The notes: generated by a model not told the origin, from the sequence alone. 64,000 bases of DNA from Shewanella sairae (GCF_023283535.1 NZ_JAKILT010000005.1:1-64000); one strand, 5' to 3'; positions 1 to 9,529 are shown, counted from the first letter of the stretch. Program-made: numbers and translations.

Positions 1-5
1 TAAAT

Positions 6-81
6 TGGAGCGACATATCGGGTTCGAACCGATGACCTATACCTTGGCAAGGTATCGCTCTACCAACTGAGCTAATGTCGC
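6..81 (-). tRNA. tRNA-Gly (anticodon GCC), copy 1
   Basis: This 76-nt gene reads on the minus strand from GCGACATTAGCTC to an encoded 3' CCA. The anticodon stem ATACC/GGTAT closes the loop TTGCCAA, so the anticodon is GCC and the tRNA decodes GGC and GGU as glycine. The acceptor arms GCGACAT/ATGTCGC pair fully and the T loop TTCGAAC is normal. It is the last of four similar units transcribed together from a promoter near 469-496. Confidence 0.96.
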
Positions 82-98
82 ATAAATCTTTACTTGAT

Positions 99-197
99 TG
101 AAACGACATATCGGATTCGAAACAAAAACCGATGACTTATACCTTGGTAAGGTATCGCCCTTTTGCTCTCATAAAGAGTCAACTGAGCTAATGTCGC
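99..197 (-). pseudogene. Degenerate tRNA-Gly copy with two insertions
   Basis: This unit aligns to the neighbouring tRNA-Gly genes over its whole length but is 99 nt rather than 76. It carries about 16 extra bases in the D loop and about 7 extra bases in the T arm. The anticodon loop reads TTACCAA, so the nominal anticodon would be ACC. The 3' end reads TTTCA instead of TCCA and the acceptor stem has a mismatch. The D arm and T arm can no longer fold normally, so a working tRNA is unlikely. It lies between intact copies and is probably a decayed duplicate that is still co-transcribed. Confidence 0.85.
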
Positions 198-212
198 GTA
201 AACCTTTTAAAT

Positions 213-288
213 TGGAGCGACATATCGGGTTCGAACCGATGACCTATACCTTGGCAAGGTATCGCTCTACCAACTGAGCTAATGTCGC
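213..288 (-). tRNA. tRNA-Gly (anticodon GCC), copy 2
   Basis: This 76-nt gene is identical in sequence to the copies at 6-81 and 336-411, including the encoded CCA end and the TTGCCAA anticodon loop. It follows copy 3 by 47 nt in the same transcript. Identical copies suggest recent duplication or gene conversion. Confidence 0.96.
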
Positions 289-335
289 ATAAATCTTTTT
301 ACTTACCGGACTTGGTGTTCCCATAAGCTTTAATT

Positions 336-411
336 TGGAGCGACATATCGGGTTCGAACCGATGACCTATACCTTGGCAAGGTATCGCTCTACCAACTGA
401 GCTAATGTCGC
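336..411 (-). tRNA. tRNA-Gly (anticodon GCC), copy 3, promoter-proximal
   Basis: This is the first gene of the minus-strand tRNA-Gly operon, 76 nt with encoded CCA and GCC anticodon. It begins about 58 nt downstream of the -10 element at 469-474, so a short 5' leader must be removed by RNase P. Confidence 0.96.
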
Positions 412-468
412 ATTTCAACTTTTTTACATAGTCACTAAGTTTGGTCCTTAGCGAAAAGTTGAGGCCGC

Positions 469-496
469 ATTATATGAAAATTTCCCTACTCTGCAA
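469..496 (-). promoter_or_regulatory. Promoter of the tRNA-Gly operon
   Basis: On the minus strand a TTGCAG -35 element (491-496) and a consensus TATAAT -10 element (469-474) are separated by 16 bp. The -10 is followed by a G+C-rich stretch (GCGGCC), the type of discriminator typical of stringently controlled stable-RNA promoters. Stringent control is an inference from that discriminator. Confidence 0.8.
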
Positions 497-526
497 CCCT
501 TTCTTTCAAATAATCTGACTGATTGG

Positions 527-1072
527 TTAAATAGTAAATGCTTTAGCTCGATAAAACTGCAATTCGGCGATAGATTCTTCGATATCTTGCAAAGCTTGGT
601 GAGTATTCTTCTTCTTAAACCCTTCCATCGCTTTCGGCTCCCAACGACGAACAAGCTCTTTTATCGTACTTACATCAATATTTCGATAATGGAAGTAATT
701 CTCAAGCTCTGGCATGTAGCGGTTTAAAAATCGACGATCTTGACCAATACTATTACCACACATAGGTGAAGCACCAGCCGGTACATATTGGGATAAGAAA
801 GCAATTGTCTCTGCAATCGCTTGCTCTTCATTGATCGTACTCGCTCTAACACGCTCAACAAGACCTGATTCACCGTGGTGCTTTTGGTTCCAATCGTCCA
901 TTAAAGCTAATTGTTCATCCGATTGATGAATCGCAATAACCGGGCCTTGGGCAATAATATTTAACTCTTTATCGGTGACGATTGTGGCCATTTCTATAAT
1001 CTTATCAACGGCAGGCTCTAGTCCTGTCATTTCTAAATCGACCCAAATTAGATTGTTTTCATCTATAGCCAT
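527..1072 (-). CDS. orn: Oligoribonuclease
   Basis: Orn is a 3'-5' exoribonuclease that clears very short RNAs, including pGpG from cyclic-di-GMP breakdown, at the end of mRNA decay. The 181-residue protein has the full length of the E. coli enzyme. The DEDDh catalytic residues are visible: D12 and E14 in VDLEMTGL, an Asp in GQDRRFL near residue 112, and H158 and D163 in the C-terminal HQALQD block. It is transcribed divergently from rsgA, as in E. coli, with about 110 bp between them. Downstream on the same strand lies the tRNA-Gly operon, which has its own promoter. Confidence 0.97.
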   Translation of the reverse strand: MAIDENNLIWVDLEMTGLEPAVDKIIEMATIVTDKELNIIAQGPVIAIHQSDEQLALMDDWNQKHHGESGLVERVRASTINEEQAIAETIAFLSQYVPAGASPMCGNSIGQDRRFLNRYMPELENYFHYRNIDVSTIKELVRRWEPKAMEGFKKKNTHQALQDIEESIAELQFYRAKAFTI

Positions 1073-1184
1073 AATGCGACCCGTTATTCCTGTTAGCCTA
1101 AATTCAGGCTTTTTTGTTTAAGACCGTGTATCATACTGCTTTTTTAAGCAACACAAAATCACCTTTATCATTGAAGACTAATAC

Positions 1185-2249
1185 GTGAGTAAAAAGAAAC
1201 CGCTAAGCCATGGTCAATTACGCAGAATGCGGACCAACCAAAAAAAGAAATTACAGAGCCACGATGCAGGCGAAACGACTGACTTACAAGACAGTACGTT
1301 AGGGCCTGAGCAGCAAGGCACCATTATTTCCCGTTTCGGTCAGCATGCTGACGTTGAAACCGACGGCGGCCATCTTGCTCGCTGTAATATCCGCCGCAAT
1401 ATTAAAAGTCTAGTGACTGGCGATAAGGTGATCGTACGCTTAGCACTGACCAGCGAGTCAGGTGCGAGTCGTATTGAAGGTATTGTGGAGGCCGTTCACC
1501 CAAGGCATTCGCAACTATCGCGCCCCGATCTTTATGATGGTGTAAAGATTATCGCCTCTAATATTGATCAGATCCTGATCGTCACTTCAGTCAAGCCTGC
1601 TTTCACAACTCAGATCATTGACCGTTATTTAGTTGCGGCTGAAGATACAGGCATCCAACCTGTAATCATCTTAAATAAAGTGGACTTAATTACACCTGAA
1701 GACGCACCAGAAATTGATGCGGCTCTCGAACGTTACCAATCCATTGGCTACCAAGTTTACCGCGTTAGCAGTATTACTGGTGAAGGGGTCGAGCAACTAC
1801 ACGCATTAATGGATGGCAAAGTCAGTGTATTTGTGGGGCAATCTGGTGTGGGGAAATCTTCAATGATTAACGCCATGATGCCTGACGCAGAACTGTTAAC
1901 TGGTGATATTTCTCAGAATTCTGGTCTAGGTCAGCACACAACGACTACTGCCAAGTTATTACATATTGCCACAGGCGGTGACCTAATTGACTCACCAGGT
2001 GTACGTGAGTTTGCCTTGTGGCATCTACCTGCGGATAGAGTCGGTTGGTGCTTTATTGAGTTTAGAGACTACTTAGGCACTTGTAAGTTTAGAGACTGCA
2101 AACACTTAAACGATCCTGGATGCTCAATTACCGAAGCATTTAAAGCCGGTGAAATTACTGAAGATAGATACAATAATTATCATCGTATTATCGCCAGTCT
2201 AGATGAGCAAAGACACGCTCGTCACTTTAGAGCGGGTCCAGACGAGTAG
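1185..2249 (+). CDS. rsgA: Ribosome small-subunit biogenesis GTPase RsgA
   Basis: RsgA is a circularly permuted GTPase that helps the final maturation of the 30S ribosomal subunit and releases RbfA. The 354-residue protein shows a basic N-terminus, an OB-fold region, then the GTPase motifs in permuted order: NKVD (G4), SSITGEG (G5), GQSGVGKSS (P loop), the TTTT region (G2) and DSPG (G3). A C-terminal zinc knuckle C-x5-C-x-H-x5-C follows (CKFRDCKHLNDPGC). The start is GTG; MSKKK agrees with the family N-terminus. It precedes psd, as in many gammaproteobacteria. Confidence 0.96.
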   Translation: MSKKKPLSHGQLRRMRTNQKKKLQSHDAGETTDLQDSTLGPEQQGTIISRFGQHADVETDGGHLARCNIRRNIKSLVTGDKVIVRLALTSESGASRIEGIVEAVHPRHSQLSRPDLYDGVKIIASNIDQILIVTSVKPAFTTQIIDRYLVAAEDTGIQPVIILNKVDLITPEDAPEIDAALERYQSIGYQVYRVSSITGEGVEQLHALMDGKVSVFVGQSGVGKSSMINAMMPDAELLTGDISQNSGLGQHTTTTAKLLHIATGGDLIDSPGVREFALWHLPADRVGWCFIEFRDYLGTCKFRDCKHLNDPGCSITEAFKAGEITEDRYNNYHRIIASLDEQRHARHFRAGPDE

Positions 2250-2296
2250 TTATACTCGGCAAATAAAGCATTACAATAAATTAAGCATTTACCCGA

Positions 2297-2342
2297 CAGC
2301 TCCGCCATCCTAGGCATCTAGCATAGCAAAAGGGGGGAGCTG
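2297..2342. other. Inverted repeat between rsgA and psd
   Basis: A 7-bp inverted repeat, CAGCTCC at 2297-2303 and GGAGCTG at 2336-2342, encloses a 32-nt loop. No T run follows on either strand, so this is not a clear terminator. It could be an mRNA structure in the psd leader or chance. Confidence 0.25.
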
Positions 2343-2400
2343 ATAAGATGCACAATAAATAATAGATAGCACCTAACTTCAGGTGGAAGATTAAAGGATA

Positions 2401-3270
2401 TTGAAATTGGATAAAGTTAAAATTGCCTTGCAATATATTATGCCAAAGCACTTACTTTCTCGTCTTGTAGGCAAACTAGCAGCGGCTGAAATGGGCTCTG
2501 TCACTACAGCAGCAATCAACTGGTTCATTAAACAATATAAAATTGATATGAGCGAAGCTGCACAATCAGAAGCAACTGCTTACCGTACATTCAATGACTT
2601 TTTCACTCGCGCCTTAAAGCCAGGCATGCGCCCACTTTGTGAAGACAATGACTACATCGTACATCCAGTCGACGGTGCAGTAAGCCAATTAGGTCCTATT
2701 AAAGAAGGCCGTATTTTTCAAGCTAAAGGTCATGACTATTCTTCACTTGCACTGTTAGGCGATCAAGCTGATGATGCCAAGCGTTTCGAAGGCGGTGACT
2801 TTGCCACTATCTACCTTGCACCAAAGGACTACCATCGTATTCATATGCCAATTAAAGGCACCTTGTCTAAGATGACCTACGTGCCAGGCGAGCTATTTTC
2901 AGTTAATCCACTAACAGCCGAAAATGTACCAGGCCTTTTTGCTCGTAACGAACGTGTTGTGGCTATTTTTGAAACTGAAATCGGCCCAATGGCCATGGTA
3001 TTAGTTGGCGCAACAATCGTGGCGAGCATAGAAACGGTTTGGGCTGGCACAGTAACACCACCAACCGGCAAAAAGGTATTTACTTGGGATTACCCAACTG
3101 AAGGCCCTAACGCATTAACCCTAGAAAAAGGCGCTGAAATGGGCCGTTTCAAACTAGGTAGCACAGTCGTAATGCTGTTTGCTAAAGACGCCTTAGATGA
3201 ATTTGCCGATGGAGTAGAACCAAAAAGCGTGACTCGTATGGGTCAAGCTTTTGCAAAAATCGAAGATTAA
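2401..3270 (+). CDS. psd: Phosphatidylserine decarboxylase proenzyme
   Basis: Psd makes phosphatidylethanolamine from phosphatidylserine at the inner membrane. The 289-residue proenzyme carries the self-cleavage motif LGST near its C-terminus (G253-S254), where the pyruvoyl group forms on the small subunit. PVDG near residue 91 and HRIHMP near residue 148 are also typical of the family. The frame opens with TTG at 2401; a second TTG at 2407 lies 8 nt after the best ribosome binding site (AAAGGA, 2393-2398) and is a reasonable alternative start. It sits between rsgA and a DMT transporter, with mscM beyond, the usual gammaproteobacterial neighbourhood apart from the transporter. Confidence 0.95.
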   Translation: MKLDKVKIALQYIMPKHLLSRLVGKLAAAEMGSVTTAAINWFIKQYKIDMSEAAQSEATAYRTFNDFFTRALKPGMRPLCEDNDYIVHPVDGAVSQLGPIKEGRIFQAKGHDYSSLALLGDQADDAKRFEGGDFATIYLAPKDYHRIHMPIKGTLSKMTYVPGELFSVNPLTAENVPGLFARNERVVAIFETEIGPMAMVLVGATIVASIETVWAGTVTPPTGKKVFTWDYPTEGPNALTLEKGAEMGRFKLGSTVVMLFAKDALDEFADGVEPKSVTRMGQAFAKIED

Positions 3271-3286
3271 CTTCTTAAAGGCAGGC

Positions 3287-4165
3287 ATGGACAGTAAAAA
3301 AACAGGGCTGTTAGAACTTCACTTTGCGGTACTACTATTTGGTGGTACCGCTTTGTTTTCAAAGCTTATCCCATTAAGCGCACTCGATATAACCTTGTTA
3401 CGTTGCGTCGTTGCCGCCTCAGTTTTAGCTTTAATCGTTAAAATCAGTAAGCAATCTTTATCTCTCAATGCGTCCAAAGACTATTTTATTGCTATTGGTC
3501 TAGGCATTCTCGTTAGCTTGCACTGGGTCACTTACTTTGCCTCAATGCAGCTATCATCAGTAGCGATAGGTATGATTGCCTTTTTCACCTATCCCGTTAT
3601 GACGGTACTGGTCGAGCCGATAGTCACCAAAACTAAACTAAAGTTAGCCGACGTTATCAGCGGTGTATTGGTGTTAATTGGTGTTTCGCTGCTCATTCCA
3701 GAAGCAAGCCTTGGCAACGACGTTACTCTAGGCATTGCCATTGGTATTTTGTCTGCAGTGCTATTTACCGCCCGCAACCTATTACATAAGCGCTATTTCT
3801 CAGCTTACAGCGGTCAACAGGCCATGTTTTATCAGTCTTCGGTGGCGGTGGTTTTCCTCGCTCCTTGGATGAGTGTCGAGCTCAATACCATAGAACAAAA
3901 TGTTTGGTGGCTAATTATTTTATTAGGCGTGGTATTTACCGCTGCGCCCCACGCGCTTTTTACATCAGCCTTAAGATTATTAAGCGCAAAAACGGTAGGT
4001 TTAGTCTCTTGCCTACAACCCTTTTATGGCGCCATGTTAGCATGGCTTATCCTCAATGAAGATTTAGCCCTACAAACTGTTATCGGTGGGACTTTAGTTG
4101 TCGCCACCGCCTTATTTGAAACTCAACAAAGTCATAGATCAAATAGCGTAAAAAAGACTGCTTAG
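3287..4165 (+). CDS. EamA/DMT-family membrane transporter
   Basis: This is a membrane protein of about 292 residues with some ten hydrophobic segments arranged as two EamA-type halves. It starts with LLELHFAVLLFGGTALFSKL, and its second half contains the family pattern ending SCLQPFYGAMLAWL and an ILNEDLALQTVIGG-like loop. Relatives export metabolites or amino acids; the substrate cannot be read from sequence. I chose the ATG at 3287, 17 nt after psd ends, because AAAGGCAG precedes it; an upstream TTG at 3251 would overlap psd. It is inserted between psd and mscM and probably shares their transcript. Confidence 0.85.
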   Translation: MDSKKTGLLELHFAVLLFGGTALFSKLIPLSALDITLLRCVVAASVLALIVKISKQSLSLNASKDYFIAIGLGILVSLHWVTYFASMQLSSVAIGMIAFFTYPVMTVLVEPIVTKTKLKLADVISGVLVLIGVSLLIPEASLGNDVTLGIAIGILSAVLFTARNLLHKRYFSAYSGQQAMFYQSSVAVVFLAPWMSVELNTIEQNVWWLIILLGVVFTAAPHALFTSALRLLSAKTVGLVSCLQPFYGAMLAWLILNEDLALQTVIGGTLVVATALFETQQSHRSNSVKKTA

Positions 4166-4233
4166 AGCGATTTATTTATCCCGCTAACTTGGCTACTATA
4201 AATAAGTCTTTTTTGCTTGTTCAAATTCTTATC

Positions 4234-7200
4234 ATGTATCGTTTTTTATTGCTCATCCTATGCGTATTTTCGTTATCTGCGAATGCTAATCCACTTCAAC
4301 TTGAAAAACGCTTAGGGCTTAATTCAAACAATGAAGAATCAACACCTCAAGAGCAGTTAATTCTATTACAAGATCGAACCAATGATTTAGCGCTGGCCGA
4401 AACCAATGCTAAGGAGCTGGTTGGTAATTACAGCGAACATAAACAAAATCTATTAGCGCAAATTCAAGATGCGAAACAAGGCTTGAGCATTTCTGAACAA
4501 CAAGATGTCCAGCAGCAAGCATCTCTTGCTTATCTGCGATTATCAGAGCTTAAAGAAGTAGAGATCAGTTTAGGGAAAAAAGTTAACCAGTTAATAAAAT
4601 CTCACAATGAACTTCCTGACGAGCTAATTAGCGCGAGAACAACCCTACAAAAACATAAGAAAATCCGTATTACTGATGAGCAAAGCATCGCTAATAAGAC
4701 CCTGGTTGCGCAGAAACGCCTCTATCAACAACATGTAAAAACATTAGAAGCATTGCTTGCTAGTAGCCAAAAAGAGATTGATTTAAACCAGTTGCAACTT
4801 ACGCTGGTTCGTGAACAACTTGCACAGCAAGAGGTGCTAATCGAACAACTAAATCAACTCGTTGTAAAACAAAGACAAGCACAAACAGAAGCGGCCATAG
4901 CGGGTAGTTTACTGCCCCAGGGGAAAGTGCACGATCCAGTGACCCAAGAGCTTAGCGACAGCAACCGTATCTATGGCGAAAGTTTAAAAGAACTTAACCA
5001 CAAAATTAGCCTAACCCTAAACCAACAGGAGCAGGCTGAAGCCCAGTATCAAGCACAAGCCAAGCAACTAACAACTATCCAGCAGCAAATAGGTTGGATA
5101 AAACTGAACTCTGCTTTTGGTGAGCGCTTCTTGCAAATGCTACAGGCACTGCCTAAGCCGCCTAACCAAGATCCGGTGCAAAGTGAGATAGCCAATACTC
5201 GACTTGGCCGTTATCAGGTTGAGCAAGCACAAACACTTAATCACCAAATGGTAACCGATATTGGCGCTGAAAGTTCATTGCAAGCCAAGTTACTTGCAGC
5301 GCAGGGGTTGCTATTACAACAGTTAATCCAAAGCTATGATCAATATCTTAGTGAACTCGCCGATCTAAGGGTTAACTATGAGCAACTTAATCAGCAATAC
5401 CTGACCTTAAAGAGCATACTCAACGAGCACCTATTTTGGGTTCCCAACGCCAATAGTATTGGGGGGTTATGGATAACTGACTTACATCAAAGTATTCAGT
5501 GGATGTTGCAACAAGCACCTTGGAGCCAAATGCAAAGCTCCTTTAATGAGCAAAGTACACTTTGGTCATGGTGGTTGATCTTGTTTGTCGTCAGCATGCT
5601 CGCTCAAGATATTCTGACCCCTAAATTTAAATCGGCGATGCGTCGTGAACTGCCTTTTGTCGGTAACGTAACCCAAGATAAGTTTATTTATACCTTCCAT
5701 GTATTAATCAACTCATTTGGCTACAGTTTACTTAAACCCTTACCCATCGTTTTGGCAGGCGGAATTTTCTATCAATCGAGCCATAATTTCGTATCAGCTG
5801 TGGGTATGGGGATTATGGCCTCGGGGATTTTATACCAACTTTATCGCTTTATTTTCTTGCTATCGTTAGATAGAGGTTTGTTGATCAACCACTTCAAGGC
5901 ACCGCAAACTATTGTCCGCTCTGGACAAGCGCGATTTAAAAAATTCACCATAATGGCGACACCGTTTTTAGCCATCATGACCTTTACGGAAGTTATCGAT
6001 ACCTCTTTGGTGCGAAATAGCTTAGGTCGCGGCGCGTTTATTATTTTTTGCCTAATGCTGTTTTGGTTTTACAAAGATATGCTGAGCTTATCTAACAAAG
6101 AAAATACCGCAGAGCACAGCAAGAATAAAAAGCTTCTTCAAAAGCTATTATGGGCAATGTTGATATTAATGCCCCTTGCCTGTGCTGTACTGGCTTTCCA
6201 AGGTTACTATTACACCGCATTCCAAATGTTCCTGCAGCTACAGCTGTCTATGATATTTGGTCTTGGTTTCTTACTGCTATTTAATTTAATCAAACGCTGG
6301 ATGCTAATAGAGCGACGCCGCATTGCCTTTGAACGCGCTAAAGCAAAACGTGCTGAACTGCTGGCTCAGCGTGAAAAGGGAGAAGTCAGCGTTGGCGATC
6401 AAAGTGATACCTATGAAGAACCTATTGTCGATCTAGAAACCATTTCAAGTCAGTCATTAGGTTTGGTGCGATCTTTATTGCTACTGGCCTTTTTAGCCAG
6501 CATTGTTGGCCTATGGACTCAAACCCATACCGCACTATTCTCTCTACTTGATGGTGTCACCCTTTGGTCGAGTAATACCACGGTAAATGGCATTGAGCAG
6601 CAGATCCCTATTACGTTAAAGTCGCTACTCCTATCTCTGATTATTGTCGGTTTCTCTATGATGATCGCCACTAATCTGCCCGGCCTCATTGAATTAACCA
6701 TCCTGCAAAGGCTAGATTTAAGCCAAGGAACCGGATTTGCACTGACTACCGTGAGTCGCTATCTAGTGGTGTTATTTGGCGTGTTAACGGGCTTTTCCAC
6801 CCTAGGAATGGAGTGGTCTAAGTTGCAATGGCTTGTGGCTGCCTTATCAGTTGGTTTAGGCTTTGGTTTACAAGAAATCTTTGCAAACTTTATTTCCGGC
6901 CTGATTATTTTGTTTGAAAAACCAGTGCGTATTGGCGATACCGTGACAATCCGCGATCTAACTGGAACAGTAAGTAAAATTCAGATCCGAGCAACCACTA
7001 TCGTTGACTGGGATCGTAAAGAGATCATTGTGCCCAACAAGGCATTTATTACCGAGCAACTTATCAACTGGTCACTGTCCGATCCTATCACCCGCGTGAT
7101 TGTTTACGTGTCAGTGGCAAGAGACTCTGATCCAGCGAGAGTAGAAGCAGCACTTTATCAAGCGGTGCAAGAATGTGATGATGCTCTGCTATCGCCTGAA

Positions 7201-7419
7201 CCAGAGGTCTGGTTTGCAGGGTTTGGCCAGCATACTCAAGACTTTGAAGTAAGAGCTTACGCTAAAGATATGGGTGCGCGTTGGCCACTAAAACATAAAC
7301 TGCATAAACAAATTACTAAGAAGTTAAATGAAAACAACCTTGTGCTCGCCTACCCTCAGTTAGAGGTGCACTTATCCTCGAGCCAAAGTAAAGACGTACA
7401 GAGCTTAATTAGAAGCTAA
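4234..7419 (+). CDS. mscM: Large MscS-type mechanosensitive channel (MscM/MscK-like)
   Basis: The protein (about 1061 residues) begins with a signal peptide (MYRFLLLILCVFSLSANA) and has a long coiled-coil-rich periplasmic domain (roughly residues 30-410, rich in Gln, Leu and Glu). About ten membrane segments and a C-terminal MscS pore and beta domain follow, with GLGFGLQEIFANFISG and a VRIGDTV stretch typical of MscS. It should open under hypo-osmotic membrane tension to protect the cell. E. coli mscM lies directly after psd, and length and domain order agree. The ATG at 4234 gives the signal peptide; a TTG at 4189 would add 15 residues. Its stop overlaps the next gene (TAATG). Confidence 0.92.
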   Translation: MYRFLLLILCVFSLSANANPLQLEKRLGLNSNNEESTPQEQLILLQDRTNDLALAETNAKELVGNYSEHKQNLLAQIQDAKQGLSISEQQDVQQQASLAYLRLSELKEVEISLGKKVNQLIKSHNELPDELISARTTLQKHKKIRITDEQSIANKTLVAQKRLYQQHVKTLEALLASSQKEIDLNQLQLTLVREQLAQQEVLIEQLNQLVVKQRQAQTEAAIAGSLLPQGKVHDPVTQELSDSNRIYGESLKELNHKISLTLNQQEQAEAQYQAQAKQLTTIQQQIGWIKLNSAFGERFLQMLQALPKPPNQDPVQSEIANTRLGRYQVEQAQTLNHQMVTDIGAESSLQAKLLAAQGLLLQQLIQSYDQYLSELADLRVNYEQLNQQYLTLKSILNEHLFWVPNANSIGGLWITDLHQSIQWMLQQAPWSQMQSSFNEQSTLWSWWLILFVVSMLAQDILTPKFKSAMRRELPFVGNVTQDKFIYTFHVLINSFGYSLLKPLPIVLAGGIFYQSSHNFVSAVGMGIMASGILYQLYRFIFLLSLDRGLLINHFKAPQTIVRSGQARFKKFTIMATPFLAIMTFTEVIDTSLVRNSLGRGAFIIFCLMLFWFYKDMLSLSNKENTAEHSKNKKLLQKLLWAMLILMPLACAVLAFQGYYYTAFQMFLQLQLSMIFGLGFLLLFNLIKRWMLIERRRIAFERAKAKRAELLAQREKGEVSVGDQSDTYEEPIVDLETISSQSLGLVRSLLLLAFLASIVGLWTQTHTALFSLLDGVTLWSSNTTVNGIEQQIPITLKSLLLSLIIVGFSMMIATNLPGLIELTILQRLDLSQGTGFALTTVSRYLVVLFGVLTGFSTLGMEWSKLQWLVAALSVGLGFGLQEIFANFISGLIILFEKPVRIGDTVTIRDLTGTVSKIQIRATTIVDWDRKEIIVPNKAFITEQLINWSLSDPITRVIVYVSVARDSDPARVEAALYQAVQECDDALLSPEPEVWFAGFGQHTQDFEVRAYAKDMGARWPLKHKLHKQITKKLNENNLVLAYPQLEVHLSSSQSKDVQSLIRS

Positions 7420-8129
7420 TGACAGGGATCAAAACCAATATGATGATATTTGCTCACCGTGGTGCCAGCGGTTACGTCGCCGAAAACACCTTAGCCGCCT
7501 TTGCTAAATCAATAGAACTAGGCGCAACAGCGGTTGAGCTAGATATTCATCTGGTCGAAGATGAACTCTATGTGTTTCATGATAGAAGATTAGAGCCCAA
7601 AAGTTCTGGATACGGGCTGATAGAAGAGTTTACCAAAGCAGATTTAAGTCAGCTTAAAATTGAAGGTGAGCCAATACCGACCTTATTACAGGTATTGCAA
7701 TTACTTAGACCCCATAACACCTTAGTCAATATCGAGTTAAAAGGTCTAGGCTGCCTCGATGCGTTTATTGCACTTTACCCCACACTGATTAACGAACTTA
7801 AATATCCAGCCGAAAAGCTGTTGATCTCGTCTTTCAATCATCCATTTTTAGCGACGTTCAAACAGCAATACCCAGAGTCTTTTATCGCCCCGCTGATAGA
7901 GGGGGTGCCGTTGGATTTGGCGGGCATCGTCTCTCAACTCGGTGCCTACTCAATCCATCTTGGGTTAAGTTTTACCACTCAACAAATGGTTGATGATGCC
8001 CACCAACGTGGCGCCAGAGTTTATGTGTATACCGTCGATAACCTTGAAGATCTTGATATGCTCAACAGCATGGGCGTAGATGGCATATTTACCAATTTCC
8101 CCGATAAAGCTATTTTGCATTTAGCCTAA
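7419..8129 (+). CDS. Glycerophosphodiester phosphodiesterase family protein
   Basis: The 236-residue protein has the GDPD signature near its N-terminus: HRGASGYVAENT (His13), then ELDIHLVEDELYVFHD with the metal-binding Glu and Asp and second catalytic His, and VNIELK further on. It ends with VYTVDN and GVDGIFTNFP, typical of the TIM-barrel end. It has no signal peptide, so it is probably cytoplasmic like UgpQ and releases glycerol-3-phosphate from glycerophosphodiesters. Its ATG overlaps the stop of the upstream channel gene by one base, so translation is probably coupled. A second in-frame Met at 7440 is possible. Confidence 0.92.
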   Translation: MTGIKTNMMIFAHRGASGYVAENTLAAFAKSIELGATAVELDIHLVEDELYVFHDRRLEPKSSGYGLIEEFTKADLSQLKIEGEPIPTLLQVLQLLRPHNTLVNIELKGLGCLDAFIALYPTLINELKYPAEKLLISSFNHPFLATFKQQYPESFIAPLIEGVPLDLAGIVSQLGAYSIHLGLSFTTQQMVDDAHQRGARVYVYTVDNLEDLDMLNSMGVDGIFTNFPDKAILHLA

Positions 8130-8209
8130 GTTTTTACTGCTGATAGAAAGCAAGATTTGCGTAAAGCCAGCAATATAAACTAGACTTAAATTAACAGCTT
8201 ACATTCAAT

Positions 8210-8554
8210 CTAGACTTGTCGATTACGTTGTGCCCAGCTGCCTATAGCAAAGAAAATGGCAACCACCAATACAAACAACCAATGGGCCGGTATTTTTGCC
8301 ATATATTGCGCCAGCAATGGGCTTAAATGAATGATAATGAGACCGTAGCCAAACGCGTTAACAATAACAAAAATTAACGTGCGCAATAGAAATGAACGGC
8401 CTGCAAGGTAACGACGTAGAAAACGATTAATATCAGCGCCAAAAACGACCAAACAACAAGCTATAATGGCTGTTGCGACTTCGGTAAGCCACGGGGTGAA
8501 TAATCCCCCTAAATAGTTTAAAAGCGCAATGAGCTTATCAATAAAATCAGTCAT
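8210..8554 (-). CDS. DUF3392-like small membrane protein
   Basis: This 114-residue protein has about three hydrophobic segments (near residues 25-42, 58-78 and 88-108) separated by an Arg-rich loop (RFLRRYLAGR) and ends in a short basic tail (RNRQV). From memory it resembles the DUF3392 family of proteobacterial membrane proteins, whose function is unknown. It converges with the GDPD gene and is divergent from the dehydrogenase gene at 8603, whose start is 48 bp away. Confidence 0.75.
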   Translation of the reverse strand: MTDFIDKLIALLNYLGGLFTPWLTEVATAIIACCLVVFGADINRFLRRYLAGRSFLLRTLIFVIVNAFGYGLIIIHLSPLLAQYMAKIPAHWLFVLVVAIFFAIGSWAQRNRQV

Positions 8555-8602
8555 TTTTCAGCAAGTTAAAACTCAGGTAAACATAGAATATAGGGAGTTA
8601 GT

Positions 8603-9529
8603 ATGGGACACAAGTTACTCTTGCTCACCAGAGAAAATGAGCGCTATCGCCAGCTATTAAATTCGTGTCACCTGCCAGACACCATCATATTAGATGATGA
8701 TCCCCAGGGAATATTCAACGCCGACATCTGGTTAGCCGAACCTAAGCTTGCTGCGCCTTTGCTGCCTCATGCTGCTAACTTAAAATGGATGCAGTCAACC
8801 TTTGCCGGCGTTGATGCACTAGTTAAGCCTAGGCAGCGTAAAGACTATGAGCTTACCAATGTAAGAGGCATTTTTGGACCGTTAATGAGTGAGTACCTAT
8901 TTGGCTATTTGCTTGCATACCAGCGTGAGCATAGAAAATATAAAACTCAACAAGAGCAAAAAGTCTGGTTACCTGGCAGCTTTAAGACCCTGCAAGGGCA
9001 AACATTGCTACTACTAGGCACTGGCTCTATTGCTAAGCATATCGCTCAAACAGCAAAACACTTTGGCATGCATGTAATTGGCATTAATCGCGGCTCCAAA
9101 CCCACAAGGGGCTTTGATGAAGTCGACACCCTGGCGAATCTAACCCACTATCTTCCCCGTGCCGATGCCGTAGCGAGTATTTTACCCAGTACACCTGAAA
9201 CCAAAGGCGCATTAAATCCGCAAACCTTATCGCTATTAAAAGACGAAGTGGTGTTATTTAACCTTGGTCGCGGTGATGTATTAGATCTTGACGCACTTTA
9301 TCAGCAGCTGGTTACTCATACCGAGCAACAAGCGATATTAGATGTATTTAATCAAGAACCCTTGCCCGATAATCACCCTATTTGGTCATTAGATAACGTC
9401 ATTATCACACCACATATTGCTGCGCCAAGCTTCCCTGAACAAGTGGTTGAGATATTCTCAGAAAACTTTCACAAGTGGATTAAGGGTGAAAAATTATCTC
9501 ATAGGGTCCATTTTGAACGCGGCTATTAA
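8603..9529 (+). CDS. D-2-hydroxyacid dehydrogenase family protein
   Basis: The 308-residue protein has the two-domain layout of NAD(P)-dependent D-isomer-specific dehydrogenases. The Rossmann motif LLLLGTGSIAKHIAQ lies near residue 135, and the catalytic Arg (NLGRG), Glu (NQEPL) and His (TPHIAAPS) blocks follow in order. These resemble GhrA-like glyoxylate/hydroxypyruvate reductases, but the exact 2-keto acid is not evident. GGGAG 9 nt before the ATG supports the start. It stands alone before the Fur-boxed bfd gene. Confidence 0.9.
   Translation: MGHKLLLLTRENERYRQLLNSCHLPDTIILDDDPQGIFNADIWLAEPKLAAPLLPHAANLKWMQSTFAGVDALVKPRQRKDYELTNVRGIFGPLMSEYLFGYLLAYQREHRKYKTQQEQKVWLPGSFKTLQGQTLLLLGTGSIAKHIAQTAKHFGMHVIGINRGSKPTRGFDEVDTLANLTHYLPRADAVASILPSTPETKGALNPQTLSLLKDEVVLFNLGRGDVLDLDALYQQLVTHTEQQAILDVFNQEPLPDNHPIWSLDNVIITPHIAAPSFPEQVVEIFSENFHKWIKGEKLSHRVHFERGY

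Noticed and set aside
1..420. Repeated 76-bp units that could suggest a CRISPR-like array
   Set aside because: Each unit folds as a tRNA-Gly with CCA end, the units are too long, and the spacers are not unique protospacer-sized sequences.
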